Of a stretch of DNA of 64,000 nt, positions 35,699 to 45,001 are shown piece after piece (position 1 is the first letter of the stretch; every line of letters begins with the position of its first letter). The notes beneath the pieces were generated by a model. That model was not told where the DNA came from. It saw only the letters and a program-made list of their open reading frames with translations, and searched no databases. The DNA lies in assembly GCF_007002745.1 (NCBI RefSeq), contig NZ_SGNY01000010.1:1-64000 (forward strand), read 5' to 3'. The translations under genes and the position numbers were made by a program. Source of the DNA: Martinezella rhizogenes (GTDB lineage: Bacteria > Pseudomonadota > Alphaproteobacteria > Rhizobiales > Rhizobiaceae).

Positions 35699-37384
35699 TC
35701 AGACGAAAGAGGCTTCCTTGTCTTCCGAAAGCCGGAAGACGACGAAGACGCAAAGTCCGGTGCTGACGAGAAGTAAGGTGGAAAGTGCCGCGGCCGTGCC
35801 GAACTCGCCGTCAATCACCTGAATATAGATCAGGACGGGCATCGTGATCGTCCGCGCCGTGTAGAGGATCAGCGTCGAGGACAATTCGTTGATGGCGGTG
35901 ATGAAGCTCATCAAGGAACCGATGATGAGCCCGGGCAACATCAGCGGCACCGTCACCGATATGAACGTCTTCGCCGGCGAAGCGCCGAGATTGACCGCGG
36001 CCTCCTCGATGGACGGCTTGATCTGCCGCAGGATCGAGGTCGTGGAGCGCACGCCGTAAGGCAGGCGGCGGATAAACACCAGCAGGATGATGATGAGTGC
36101 CGTGCCGGTAATGTCAAAAGGCGGATAACGGAACGTCGTGACATAGCCAATCGCCATGACGACGCCGGGTATCAGGTAGGGAACCATCAGCAGAAGATCG
36201 AGCGAGCCTGATACTGCATTGTCCCGCCTGACCACGATGAAAGAGAGCAGGCCGGAAACGATGGCGATCAACACCACGGCGGCAAGCGCAAAGGTGAAGC
36301 TGTTGGCAATCGCCTGCGGTGAATCGCGAAGAATGCGGGCATAGCTGTCCAACCCGAAGCCGCCTGTGAAGACGGGACCGTTTGTTGCGAGGAACGATGT
36401 GTAGATGACCGTAAGGGACGGCAGCATGGCGACAAAGATGACCAGATAGCAGAAACCGTGCACGATGAAAGATTTCAGCGGGCGCATGGAGAGCTTTACC
36501 GGCCGATTGGTCAATGAGCTGGCATAACGGCGCTTGGCGAGAATGTGCCGCTGCAACAGAAGTGCGGCCATGGAAATGGCGATCATCACCATGGAAATCG
36601 TGACTGCCATGGTCGGTGTGCCGGCCATTTCGGAGGTATATTGCGCATAGGCGATGGTCGAGAGCGTCCTGATGCCCTTGCCGAGGATTGCCGGCGTTCC
36701 GAAGTCTGCAATGGACAATACGAAGCAGATGATCGCGCCGGTGCTGACTGCCGGAAAGACCAGCGGCAAGGTGATCTTGCGGAACCGTTGGAACGCCGTG
36801 CAGCCGAGGTTTTCCGCAGCATCCTCATAGGATTTATTGATGGTGTTCAGCGCATTTTCCGTCATCAGGAAGATATAGGGAAAGAACTTCAGGCTGAAGA
36901 CCATCACGATGCCGGGTATCCCGTAAATCGTCGGCAATGAAATGCCGGCGAAAGACAGGAGATTAGTGACTGCGCCGTTGGCGCCGAACAGCATGATCCA
37001 GGCATAGGCGCCGATGAAGGGCGGCGCGCACAGAACCAGCACAGCAAAGGTGGCAATGAAGGTGCGGCCCTTGATGTGGTATCGCGACGTGCAGAAGGCA
37101 AGCGGAATACCGAGCAGGCAGGCCCCCAACATGCCGAGCACGCCGATGACGAGCGTATTCCACAATGCCACGGTATAAAAACGCCGCGTCAGCACCTGAA
37201 CATAGTTGCCGAAACCGAAAGCACCCGTCTTGGCATCGAAGAAACTGATGAAGAATACGCTGAAGATCGGCAGGATCAGGAATATCCCCAGGAGGATAAC
37301 GGCGAGTGCCGTTACGCTTGTCCAGAAACCCGGCATTCGCAGGCGAAAACCTCCAGGCATTGAAGTCGCAGTCATATCCGTCAT
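35699..37384 (-). CDS. double-length ABC permease (Fe3+/AEP/sugar-phosphate type)
   Basis: 561 residues with about twelve membrane helices, that is, two fused permease halves. Each half has its EAA loop: EDAAENLGCTAFQRFRKITL followed by PLVFP, and EEAAVNLGASPAKTFISVTV followed by PLMLPG. This architecture is typical of FbpB/AfuB/ThiP-like importers. It overlaps the ATPase gene by 4 bases and precedes the phosphatase-like gene by 81 bases. Confidence 0.92.
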   Translation of the reverse strand: MTDMTATSMPGGFRLRMPGFWTSVTALAVILLGIFLILPIFSVFFISFFDAKTGAFGFGNYVQVLTRRFYTVALWNTLVIGVLGMLGACLLGIPLAFCTSRYHIKGRTFIATFAVLVLCAPPFIGAYAWIMLFGANGAVTNLLSFAGISLPTIYGIPGIVMVFSLKFFPYIFLMTENALNTINKSYEDAAENLGCTAFQRFRKITLPLVFPAVSTGAIICFVLSIADFGTPAILGKGIRTLSTIAYAQYTSEMAGTPTMAVTISMVMIAISMAALLLQRHILAKRRYASSLTNRPVKLSMRPLKSFIVHGFCYLVIFVAMLPSLTVIYTSFLATNGPVFTGGFGLDSYARILRDSPQAIANSFTFALAAVVLIAIVSGLLSFIVVRRDNAVSGSLDLLLMVPYLIPGVVMAIGYVTTFRYPPFDITGTALIIILLVFIRRLPYGVRSTTSILRQIKPSIEEAAVNLGASPAKTFISVTVPLMLPGLIIGSLMSFITAINELSSTLILYTARTITMPVLIYIQVIDGEFGTAAALSTLLLVSTGLCVFVVFRLSEDKEASFV

Positions 37385-38466
37385 GACAGGCGCTCCCCGG
37401 TAACGCCCTCGCCAAAGAGCTTGGTATCAACAGCAGGCCAGGAGAAAACCGTTTTCTGGCCGGGCTGAAGGGCGATGATATCAGCCGACGGCTTGGTGAT
37501 AGCCTCGATTTCCTCTCCCGACGACAGCACTGCGGCAACATTCATCTCGCGGCCGGTGAAGCTCACCTGTCTTATGGTGACAGGTAGTTCGATGCGGTCT
37601 CCGCCATCGGTTGCCCGCGAGCCAACGGTAATCGCTTCGGGACGGATGGCGGCAACGACCGTTCGTTGCGGCGCAATGGCATCGACCTGTGGCAGCCCCA
37701 CCCTGTGCCCGGAAATGGATGTCTGGCCACCCGAACGATTCAGCGTCAGGAAGTTGTTTGCCCCCACGAAGGAGGCGACAAAACGGTTGGCGGGATTATT
37801 ATAAACGTCCCAGGGTGCGGCTGCCTGCTGGATGACGCCACCATACATCACACAGACCAGATCGGACATGGCAAGCGCCTCCTCCTGATCATGGGTCACA
37901 TAAACCGTGGTAATGTTCATGGCCTGCTGAATTTCGCGCAACTCGCGCCGCAGATCGACGCGCAGTTTGGCATCGAGGTTGGATAGTGGCTCGTCCATCA
38001 ACAGCACTTTCGGATTGATGACGAGCGCTCGCGCCAGACCGACGCGCTGCTGCTGACCGCCGGATAATTCATGCGGCATGCGCTTGGCGTAGGGAGCGAG
38101 CTGCACGATATCGAGAATCTTGCCGACACGTTCACGAATCTCGGCGGAAGACGCCTTGCGCTGCTTCAAACCGAAGGCGATGTTGTCGAAGACGGAAATA
38201 TGCGGAAAGACCGCATAATCCTGAAAAACCATGCCGACATCGCGCTTATGTGCGGGCACATGCTCAATCGCCTGTCTTTCGATACTGATACTGCCGCTGT
38301 CCTGCTGGTGAAAACCGGCAATCGTGCGCAGGAGGGTCGTCTTGCCGCATCCGCTCGGACCGAGAAGCGTAAAGAACGATCCCGAGGGGATGGAGATATT
38401 GATGTCGGAAAGGGCAACGACATCCCGGTAGCTCTTTTTTATGCTGGTAATTTCCACGGCGGCCAT
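37381..38466 (-). CDS. ABC ATPase of the CUT1/Fe3+-type importer
   Basis: 361 residues from ATG 38466, which has GGAG 6 bases upstream; ATG 38478 or codons further up are alternatives. Motifs: Walker A GPSGCGKT, Q-loop MVFQDYAVFPH, signature LSGGQQQR, Walker B VLLMDEPLSNLD and switch VTHDQEEALAMSD. A C-terminal TOBE-type domain (about 240-361, VVAAIRPEAITVG) follows. It powers transport through the double permease. Confidence 0.92.
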   Translation of the reverse strand: MAAVEITSIKKSYRDVVALSDINISIPSGSFFTLLGPSGCGKTTLLRTIAGFHQQDSGSISIERQAIEHVPAHKRDVGMVFQDYAVFPHISVFDNIAFGLKQRKASSAEIRERVGKILDIVQLAPYAKRMPHELSGGQQQRVGLARALVINPKVLLMDEPLSNLDAKLRVDLRRELREIQQAMNITTVYVTHDQEEALAMSDLVCVMYGGVIQQAAAPWDVYNNPANRFVASFVGANNFLTLNRSGGQTSISGHRVGLPQVDAIAPQRTVVAAIRPEAITVGSRATDGGDRIELPVTIRQVSFTGREMNVAAVLSSGEEIEAITKPSADIIALQPGQKTVFSWPAVDTKLFGEGVTGERLS

Positions 38467-38579
38467 GTGCTGCTCCATGACAGATCCTGCACGGCCGGTG
38501 ACCACGCTGGACAAACGAAAAGCGAATTGTGAATGGGATAAAGGGGGACGCCGCTTCTGCGCCGTCCCCGGCAATTATC

Positions 38580-39572
38580 TTACTGAACGTCGAGCAATGT
38601 CTCGTTCCACTTTTCCATCAGGCGCGCGCGATTGTCCGCAGCCCATTTGAAATCGTATTTCGCGTCTGGAACATCGGAAAGCGGAACGAGTGCCGGATTG
38701 GCGGGAACATCGGTTCGAACCGAACGACGACCCGCCTTCACCACGATTTCCTGCGCTTCCCTGGAGACGATGAAATCGATGAAGGCCCTGCCATTGCCGG
38801 CATTCGGCGCTCCCTTCACGAGCGCCATGCCGTCAGGCGCAATTGCCGTACCCTCTTTCGGATAAACGATTTCGACCGGCGCGCTGCCAAGCTTGTAGCG
38901 CAGCGCGGCATCTTCCAGCGTAATGCCAACGGCCTGTTCGCCATCGTTGACGAAACGCGGCACCGCGCCTGAAGAGGTGGAAAGAACCGAGTTGCCGAGG
39001 ATGCCGGTATAAATTTCCCAGCCTTTTTCCTCGCTGTCGAAATCCTGCAATACCGTTGCCATCTGAATATAGGCCGATCCGGACTGATCGGCGCGGGCCG
39101 ACGAAATCAGGCCCTTGTATTCCGGCTTTGCGAGATCGGCCCAGGACGTCGGAACGGGAGCGCCTTTCAGGGCCTCCTTATTGACGATAAAGGCCGTGAC
39201 GACAGCCGTGAAAGGCACCCAGTTCGCGCTCGGTGAGAAGGCAGGGTTGATCGACGCAGCCTCAACCGGCTTGTATGGTTCGAAAAGTTCGGCGGAGAAA
39301 TCGATGACCGTCCCATCGACGCTCCAGATCACATCACCCGCCGCCTTGCCGCTCTCCGCCTTGATGCGGTTCATCAGCTCCCCGGACCCGGCTTTGACAA
39401 GCTCAACCTTGGTGCCGGTTTTCTTTTCGAACATGGGCAATAACTCGTCCATGAGCTGCTGCGGGGCAGCGGAATAGACCACGACGGTACCTTCGGCATG
39501 AGCGAAAGCCGCGCTGGCAAGGAAAGTGGCGCCCGCAAAAAGGCGCGCGAAAATAGTGCATGATTGACGCAT
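38580..39572 (-). CDS. ABC solute-binding protein, family 1/6 (FbpA/AfuA-like)
   Basis: 330 residues with a signal peptide (RLFAGATFLASAAFAHA) and the group's N-terminal pattern TVVVYSAAPQQLMDELLPMF, KAGSGELMNRIKAES and GDVIWSVDG. No adjacent Tyr-Tyr pair, the iron ligand of FbpA, is visible in the C-terminal half, so ferric iron is an unlikely ligand. Phosphorylated small molecules are bound by some relatives (AfuA, PhnS). First gene of the operon, divergent from a ROK regulator. Confidence 0.9.
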   Translation of the reverse strand: MRQSCTIFARLFAGATFLASAAFAHAEGTVVVYSAAPQQLMDELLPMFEKKTGTKVELVKAGSGELMNRIKAESGKAAGDVIWSVDGTVIDFSAELFEPYKPVEAASINPAFSPSANWVPFTAVVTAFIVNKEALKGAPVPTSWADLAKPEYKGLISSARADQSGSAYIQMATVLQDFDSEEKGWEIYTGILGNSVLSTSSGAVPRFVNDGEQAVGITLEDAALRYKLGSAPVEIVYPKEGTAIAPDGMALVKGAPNAGNGRAFIDFIVSREAQEIVVKAGRRSVRTDVPANPALVPLSDVPDAKYDFKWAADNRARLMEKWNETLLDVQ

Positions 39573-39670
39573 GAGGGGTCTCCGTTTTTTTGTTCCCTGA
39601 CAGTCCGGCCCTGCGACATGATTTCTTTTTGGTTTTGCCTGTCGCCACCCGCTGTCTGTTATTTATTTTC

Positions 39671-39680
39671 TTTACGTAAA
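39671..39680. promoter_or_regulatory. candidate ROK operator palindrome
   Basis: TTTACGTAAA is a perfect 10-bp palindrome in an AT-rich stretch between the divergent binding-protein and ROK genes, followed by AATT repeats. ROK repressors (NagC/XylR/Mlc type) usually bind AT-rich palindromes in such positions. Confidence 0.35.
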
Positions 39681-39863
39681 TTAATTAGTCAAGCCGAAAT
39701 TTATTTCGAATATAAAAATAAAATATCCGATTGAAAAAGCACAATTCTTTATGATTTTCATTCACGGGCCTCCGATCTCTACGGCGGATTTTCCGGCAAA
39801 GCGCGGTGTACAATCGCGTAATTTTCGCTAATCATCCGGCATGATTTCTCGCGGGAGACTTTT

Positions 39864-40997
39864 TTGATCGATCTCGGCTACAACGAGCGGCGTCTGCTCG
39901 AGATTTTGCGCGGTAAGGGAGGCATGTCGCGTATCGAACTGGCGCGCGAGATGGATGTTTCCGCACCGACCCTTACTCGCCTGACCGCCAATCTTCTGGA
40001 ATCCGGCCTCATCGTCGAAGCGGAGGAAGCCCGCAATGACGGTAAACGGGGCAAACCCTCCACCGCCATCGAGATCAATCCGAACGGGCTTTTCACGCTG
40101 GGGGTCTACTTCAATCCAGACGATCTGCGTGTCTGCGTGGCCGATCTCAACGGCACGATAAGGCAAGAAATCAGGTCGGAACTGGAGGGGCACAGTTTTG
40201 AGCATATCATGGAGATGGCCGAGGCGTCCGCCCGCCAAGTGCTTGAAAAAGCGAAGATACGAAAGAAAGATGTGCTGGGCTGCGGCATCAGCTTTCCCGG
40301 CCATTTCAGGCGGGATCGCGGCCATGTCTTCCGTATCAAGCAGTTCGAAAGCTGGCGCGACATCGACGTCGACAAGGACTTCCAGCCCTATTTCGACTTC
40401 CCGGTCTTTCACGAAAATGACGGCAATACCGTCATTCTTTCCGAGCTCTATTATGGCGCAGGCCGCAATATCCGCAATTTCGCGATGATCTGGCTGACAT
40501 ATGGCATTGGTGGCGCCGTGGTGGTGCAGCGTCATCTCTATCGCGGCACCAATGGCAATGCCGGCGAGTTCGGCGGACTGTTTCCAAAATCCCATCCCCG
40601 CCCCTCGGGACAGGACCTGTGCGACACTCTGGCTGCTCAGGGCATCGGCATTCGACGCCTGAAAGACATTGACGAAAGTTATGCCGACCATCCTGCCGTG
40701 GCATCCTGGCTGGAACGGGCAACGGATCAGCTTCGCCTTCTTTCATTGACGGTCGCCCGCACGATGGATCCGGCAGCCATTATTTTCGGTGGATCGCTGC
40801 CGGACTGGATTCTCGAACATATCGTGCGGCGTATCGGTTCGCTGGACATACTCGGCGAAGATTTTTTCGTCGAGCCGCCGGAAATACGCAAATCAATCAT
40901 GAGCGACTCGCCTCATCTCGGCGCCGCCAGCATACCGATCTACCGCGCCATCACGCCCAGCTATTATTCCGGGCGGGCGCTGAAAGGCTGGGCATGA
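39864..40997 (+). CDS. ROK-family transcriptional regulator
   Basis: 377 residues starting at TTG 39864, with GGGAGA 6-11 bases upstream; no ATG lies in the right place. The N-terminal winged HTH is LLEILRGKGGMSRIELAREM followed by DVSAPTLTRLTANLLESGLI. The sugar-kinase-like ROK domain has LGCGISFPGHFRR, ENDGNTVILSELYYGAG and YGIGGAVVVQRHLYRGTNGN. The zinc-type CxCGxxGC motif of NagC/Mlc is not evident. It is likely the ligand-responsive repressor of the divergent importer, which points to a sugar-like effector. Confidence 0.88.
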   Translation: MIDLGYNERRLLEILRGKGGMSRIELAREMDVSAPTLTRLTANLLESGLIVEAEEARNDGKRGKPSTAIEINPNGLFTLGVYFNPDDLRVCVADLNGTIRQEIRSELEGHSFEHIMEMAEASARQVLEKAKIRKKDVLGCGISFPGHFRRDRGHVFRIKQFESWRDIDVDKDFQPYFDFPVFHENDGNTVILSELYYGAGRNIRNFAMIWLTYGIGGAVVVQRHLYRGTNGNAGEFGGLFPKSHPRPSGQDLCDTLAAQGIGIRRLKDIDESYADHPAVASWLERATDQLRLLSLTVARTMDPAAIIFGGSLPDWILEHIVRRIGSLDILGEDFFVEPPEIRKSIMSDSPHLGAASIPIYRAITPSYYSGRALKGWA

Positions 40998-41043
40998 CAC
41001 GCCATGGCCACCAGAGCGTTTCCCCCTATTGGTCTGTGTGTTG

Positions 41044-41289
41044 ATGACAGGGGACACTGTTACCTGGATATACGCCGCCGGAATTCCTCCGTACCCGCTG
41101 ATTGTCAGGCACGGCCAGGTTTATCTCGACAATACCGACGGGCTGCCCGGCGAGGAAAAAATGGACGATCCCGCCGATTTTCCCGACCGGTGGTCGATGG
41201 GAGCGTATGATGCATCTCTCCATACCGGCGAGCGTGAAGATCGACATATACCGCCATGGCGCTCGCGAGCGAATTCGACTGATCACTGA
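41044..41289 (+). CDS. small hypothetical protein
   Basis: 81 residues from ATG 41044 (an in-frame start at 41029 is also possible), beginning MTGDTVTWIYAAGIPPYPLI and ending RSRANSTDH. No family recognised and the ribosome site is weak. It is the only sensible frame in the 417-base gap between the ROK gene and the AHSA1 gene; the rest of the gap, 41290-41414, shows nothing. Confidence 0.3.
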   Translation: MTGDTVTWIYAAGIPPYPLIVRHGQVYLDNTDGLPGEEKMDDPADFPDRWSMGAYDASLHTGEREDRHIPPWRSRANSTDH

Positions 41290-41414
41290 GGCGATCGAGA
41301 AGCCGCGTTAGTGCGGTTCGCGACCGCAGGCCGCGATGGAAACGCACGGTGCCACTGGCAGACAAACCGCCGATATCAAGAGGCCTTGCATATGATGTTG
41401 CTGGCCAGGTACAT

Positions 41415-42338
41415 TTACAGCGCCCTGGCGAAGCGTTCCAGTTTGCCCAGCGTTTGCTGACCCAGCTCCACGGCACCGAAACCCTTTGCCTGCTGGAACT
41501 CGGCTTCCGTGCTGAACACCATGCCCAGCACAACTTTCGTCGCGCCATCCTGATCTTCGAAGGAGGCCCAGGCATCGGCATGTTTCGGCCCGTTTTCGCC
41601 CCATAGCAGCGTATAGGCGAGCCGCTCTTCGGGCCGGACCTCGACATAACGATGATGGTTCGGGAAGACGGTGCCGTCAGGGCCGATCATGTCAAAGACC
41701 CACTCGCCGCCGGTTCGCAGGTCAATTCTCTTCGTGCGGCAGGAAAATCCTTCAGGACCCCACCATTGCGGCAGCGTCTTCTCGTTCATCCAGGCCTTCC
41801 AGACGATGTTTCGCGGCACCTTTATCACTCGCTCCAGAACCATGGTTCGCCCGGCCACACTGGCCAGATTGTTGAGACCGGCGTTGAAACCCTGTTGATA
41901 ACCATCCCGCATATCCTCGGCCAGCGAGGAAAGCTGAACCGTTACGGTCAAGCGGCTACGCTCTTCCATAGCCCGAAAATCGGCGGTGATCAGCGCTGCT
42001 GATTGCGTTACGCCGCCGGAGGACACCACCTCGTAATTTACGCTGCGGCGGGCCGGCTGCAACTCCAGCCAGCCGCATTCACAGCGGATATCCGGCTGGC
42101 CGGCGACCTTGCAGAGCGAAATTTCGCGACCACCCACCCTGCTGTCCGCCTCCAGGAATTCCACGGTGACCGCGGGCGTGGGAGAAGCCCACACCGCCCG
42201 GGCGGCGGGTGACAGCCAGACCTGCCAGAGCGCTGATGGCGGAACGGCAATTTCCCGTTCGAAGCTCAGCGTCGCAAAACGGTCCTGTGTGAGATGCGGT
42301 TCGGCGCGTGCGCCTTCCTGACCCGGCTTCGTCGTCAT
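41415..42338 (-). CDS. tandem AHSA1/SRPBCC-domain protein
   Basis: 307 residues with two Aha1-type START-like domains. One spans about 15-145 (LSFEREIAVPPSALWQVWLS, DSRVGGREISLC), the other about 165-305 (VLERVIKVPRNIVWKAWMNE, LPQWWGPEGFSCRT, GGEWVFDMIGPDGTVFPNHH, ERLAYTLLWGE). Such proteins bind hydrophobic ligands or act as stress-related co-factors. The gene overlaps the ArsR gene upstream by 4 bases, a pairing common in rhizobia, so its expression is probably controlled by that repressor. Ligand unknown. Confidence 0.86.
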   Translation of the reverse strand: MTTKPGQEGARAEPHLTQDRFATLSFEREIAVPPSALWQVWLSPAARAVWASPTPAVTVEFLEADSRVGGREISLCKVAGQPDIRCECGWLELQPARRSVNYEVVSSGGVTQSAALITADFRAMEERSRLTVTVQLSSLAEDMRDGYQQGFNAGLNNLASVAGRTMVLERVIKVPRNIVWKAWMNEKTLPQWWGPEGFSCRTKRIDLRTGGEWVFDMIGPDGTVFPNHHRYVEVRPEERLAYTLLWGENGPKHADAWASFEDQDGATKVVLGMVFSTEAEFQQAKGFGAVELGQQTLGKLERFARAL

Positions 42339-42676
42339 TTAGAATCCTCCTTCATGGCCTGCATTGCAAATGCCTCCAACCGGTCAAGCCGGCTCTCCCA
42401 CATCGCCCGCTGCTCATCGAGCCAAGTGCGTACCGGCTCCAGCGCTTCCGGCACGATCGCGCAGGTGCGCACCCGCCCATCCTTGGAGGTGATGATCAGC
42501 CCCGCCTCCTCCAGCACGGAAAGATGCCGCATAACCGTGGGCAGACGCAGCCCCGTGGGAGCGGACAGCTCCATGACCGGTGCCGGCCCTCCGCCAAGCC
42601 GCGCCAGAATGGCCCGCCGCGTCGGATCGGCCAGAGCCTGGAAGATCAGTGATAACTCGGGATGATGCTTAGTCAT
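42335..42676 (-). CDS. ArsR-family winged-helix repressor
   Basis: 113 residues from ATG 42676. The HTH is typical (LSLIFQALADPTRRAILARL, TGLRLPTVMRHLSVLEEAGL, ITSKDGRVRTCAI). It lacks the ELCVCDL metal-site motif of arsenic sensors, so it belongs to the SdpR/YdhG-like group paired with AHSA1 proteins. It is first in a two-gene operon, with a 22-bp inverted repeat 40 bases upstream as a likely autoregulatory operator. Confidence 0.87.
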   Translation of the reverse strand: MTKHHPELSLIFQALADPTRRAILARLGGGPAPVMELSAPTGLRLPTVMRHLSVLEEAGLIITSKDGRVRTCAIVPEALEPVRTWLDEQRAMWESRLDRLEAFAMQAMKEDSK

Positions 42677-42715
42677 ATTGCTAACTATCACGCTCCACTG
42701 GGACGCCGCAAGGGA

Positions 42716-42737
42716 AACTTAGTAAATCAACTAAGTT
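42716..42737 (-). promoter_or_regulatory. inverted repeat, likely ArsR operator
   Basis: AACTTAG and CTAAGTT are 7-bp arms separated by 8 bases, 39 bases upstream of the ArsR start. Position and symmetry suit binding by the dimeric repressor encoded next to it. Confidence 0.5.
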
Positions 42738-42963
42738 TTCGTTTGTGGAGTGGTGCAGGGAATGAGGCGCCGATGCCTCGCCTCGGCGTTTCGTTCAGGT
42801 AACCGAGCCCTTTAATCTCTCCAGCGCCTGCCGATCGGCAGCCGGCAGCAGATGCAACTATCGAGCCGGAAATTAGCCATCAAAAGTTGCAGAAAAGGAT
42901 TGACTCTCTTGGCTGTGTGAGTGAGCCTTGCCCGGAAAAAGACGGGGAAAATATCAAATCATC

Positions 42964-43182
42964 ATGTCACCAGAACGCTTTAATCAATGCCTGCGGGTCA
43001 TCCGCTGGACGCCGATCAATATTGCGTCCGCCCTGCAATGTGAGCTTTCGTGGATCGAGGCACTGGAAGCGGGCAATGAGGAAGTTCCCGCCGGTTTGGC
43101 CACGTGGCTTGAAACGCTTGCACAGGCCCATGAGGCTCTCCCGCCTCCATCCACCTACAGAGGAAAACGGTCGGCATTCTGA
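42964..43182 (+). CDS. small helix-turn-helix protein
   Basis: 72 residues starting MSPERFNQCLRVIRWTPINI and continuing ASALQCELSWIEALEAGNEE. This reads as a short Cro/C1-type HTH: helices with an alanine-rich turn, then PAGLATWLETLAQAHEAL. Proteins like this are common in rhizobia. It lies 46 bases before the secreted-protein gene. DNA target unknown. Confidence 0.65.
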   Translation: MSPERFNQCLRVIRWTPINIASALQCELSWIEALEAGNEEVPAGLATWLETLAQAHEALPPPSTYRGKRSAF

Positions 43183-43228
43183 TGCGGCCGATAGCTCTCA
43201 ATCTTCATCAACAACTGGATTGTTCGAA

Positions 43229-43633
43229 ATGAAATATGTCATAGCAGCTCTTGGCCTGATCAGCTTCTCAAGCCCTGCCCTTGCGGCCTCCTGCGAGAAG
43301 AACTTCGCTGTCTCCGGCGTGCCGATGGTGACCGCTGTCTCTTACAAATCATGGCAGGAATTGCCGAAGGCAAAAGCGCCCGCCGTGCTTCAAAAGCTCG
43401 CTCAGGCTGTGGCAGCGGAAGGTTTTTCCGGCATCCAGGTCAACAAGGCGCTGTCCTCGATCGATGCGCACCAGGAAACCAGCGGCAGCGGCAGAATTCA
43501 GACGCTGCGGGTTGTGGCCCGGCAGAAAGGCGCCGGCGTGCGGATCGACGCTGTTTTCAACATTCAGGCAGGACAGATTGCGGACAAGAACGTCATCCGC
43601 GAAGGCATTTGCAATATCATCAACGGCGTGTGA
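43229..43633 (+). CDS. small secreted protein, unknown function
   Basis: 134 residues from ATG 43229. A clean signal peptide (MKYVIAALGLISFSSPALAA) is followed by a mature domain with two Cys (SCEKNF near the start, GICNIING at the end) that could form a disulfide. Repeats or catalytic motifs are not seen. Starting further upstream would fuse it to an unrelated basic segment. No family recognised. Confidence 0.65.
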   Translation: MKYVIAALGLISFSSPALAASCEKNFAVSGVPMVTAVSYKSWQELPKAKAPAVLQKLAQAVAAEGFSGIQVNKALSSIDAHQETSGSGRIQTLRVVARQKGAGVRIDAVFNIQAGQIADKNVIREGICNIINGV

Positions 43634-43954
43634 AGCGCTGTAGATAAGACTGTCCATTCGACGGAGCGGGCCAGCCGCTTCGTCTGCATTGGCCTTGGCG
43701 TGACGGCCGCTTCTGCGGGTGGCAACAGGAAACAGGCCCAGGCCTCACCATTCATTCGCAGTCTCTATGACGATGGGCACCGACATCGGAAATGGCACGC
43801 CACCGGCTGACCCGGCACGGGCGGTGAGCCAGGCGCTGCTCCACGCTGTTTATGACGATGCTTATGGTATGGCGGGCGAACCCGGAATCTGCGATGGGTG
43901 CAGGCAGGGATAGTGTCCGTGGCCGCAAGCACGCCATGAAGCGACGGGGAAAAA
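43634..43954. other. intergenic region without a recognisable gene
   Basis: 321 bases between the small secreted protein and the EamA gene. Only short frames without ribosome sites or similarity occur on either strand. It presumably holds the EamA promoter. Confidence 0.5.
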
Positions 43955-44848
43955 ATGCCGATTTATGAACTGGCTGCCGTGGGCGCCGCAACCTGCTGGG
44001 CGATGACCGGACTTCTGGCGGCACGTCCGGCGGGGCATCTGGGAGCGCTCGCCTTCAACAGGACACGGCAGCTTTTTGTCGCTTCCCTGCTCGGGGTCTA
44101 TGTCCTCGCTTCGGGAACCTGGCGGGAACTGCAGCCCGAGGCGCTGTCGGCGCTTCTGCTATCCGGTTTCATCGGCATCTTCGTTGGCGATACGCTGCTG
44201 TTCACCTGTCTCAATCGGGTGGGGCCACGCCGCTCGGGAATCCTGTTTGCCCTCAACGCCCCAATTGCCGCGCTGCTGGGATGGGCGGTGCTTGGTGAGG
44301 AGCTTTCCGTAACAACTGTCACCGGCATAGGCCTGACGCTGTGCGGTGTTCTGCTCGCAATTCTCTTCGGCAAGCGCAAGGCGCAGCTGCACGAATGGGA
44401 AAGAGTGAAGGGACCACTCTGGCTCGGCGTGCTCCTCGGCTTGCTGGCCGCGCTCAGTCAGGCCGTCGGCTCGCTGATCGCAAGACCCGTCATGGCGAGT
44501 GGGATCGATCCGATTACCGCTTCGATGCTGCGCGTTGGGATCGCGGCAGTCTGCCTGACGGCGCTCACCATGCTGCCCATCAAGGCAGTGCGGCCGAACG
44601 GCCCGCTGACGATGAACATTTTCCTGCAGACGGCGCTTACCGGCATCATCGCCCTTGCCTTTGGCATGACGCTACTTCTTTTCGCACTTTCCGGCGGCAA
44701 GATCGGCATCGTCTCGACACTGTCTGCAACAACGCCCGTCATCATCCTGCCATTGCTCTGGCTGAGAACCCGGGAATTGCCGGCACCCGGCGCATGGGCC
44801 GGGGCAGCACTGGTCGTGGCCGGCATGGCACTGATGTTCTGGAAGTGA
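43955..44848 (+). CDS. EamA/DMT-family membrane transporter
   Basis: 297 residues with ten predicted helices in two EamA repeats: YELAAVGAATCWAMTGLLAA and LLLSGFIGIFVGDTLLFTCL in the first, LLGLLAALSQAVGSLIARPV and LTGIIALAFGMTLLLFALSG in the second. Characteristic helix ends are RVGPRRSGILFALNAPIAAL and ATTPVIILPLLWL. DMT proteins usually export metabolites or amino acids. Substrate unknown; the gene stands alone. Confidence 0.88.
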   Translation: MPIYELAAVGAATCWAMTGLLAARPAGHLGALAFNRTRQLFVASLLGVYVLASGTWRELQPEALSALLLSGFIGIFVGDTLLFTCLNRVGPRRSGILFALNAPIAALLGWAVLGEELSVTTVTGIGLTLCGVLLAILFGKRKAQLHEWERVKGPLWLGVLLGLLAALSQAVGSLIARPVMASGIDPITASMLRVGIAAVCLTALTMLPIKAVRPNGPLTMNIFLQTALTGIIALAFGMTLLLFALSGGKIGIVSTLSATTPVIILPLLWLRTRELPAPGAWAGAALVVAGMALMFWK

Positions 44849-44943
44849 CCGAAGCCTTCAAAAGCGCCGCAGATGACGCCGCTCGCGCCACGATCTACCA
44901 CTGCAAATAATGTCGAGCTGTTCCGGCGGTACACTTGCGCGGC

Positions 44944-44975
44944 AACTTTCGCGTGTCTAAAAGACGCGCAAAGTT
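44944..44975. terminator. long imperfect inverted repeat after the EamA gene
   Basis: AACTTTCGCGTGTC, loop TAAAA, GACGCGCAAAGTT. The inner stem GCGTGTC/GACGCGC pairs with one G-T, and the outer AACTTT/AAAGTT arms extend it. It lies between EamA and the next gene, 26 bases before the GTG at 45002. It may terminate EamA transcription or act as an operator. Confidence 0.4.
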
Positions 44976-45001
44976 AATTCGCATTACAGAGGACCAACTT
45001 C

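Noticed and set aside
38580..39572. Assigning the binding protein as ferric-iron FbpA
   Set aside because: No adjacent Tyr pair in the C-terminal half, and the divergent regulator is ROK (sugar-type), not Fur or RirA.
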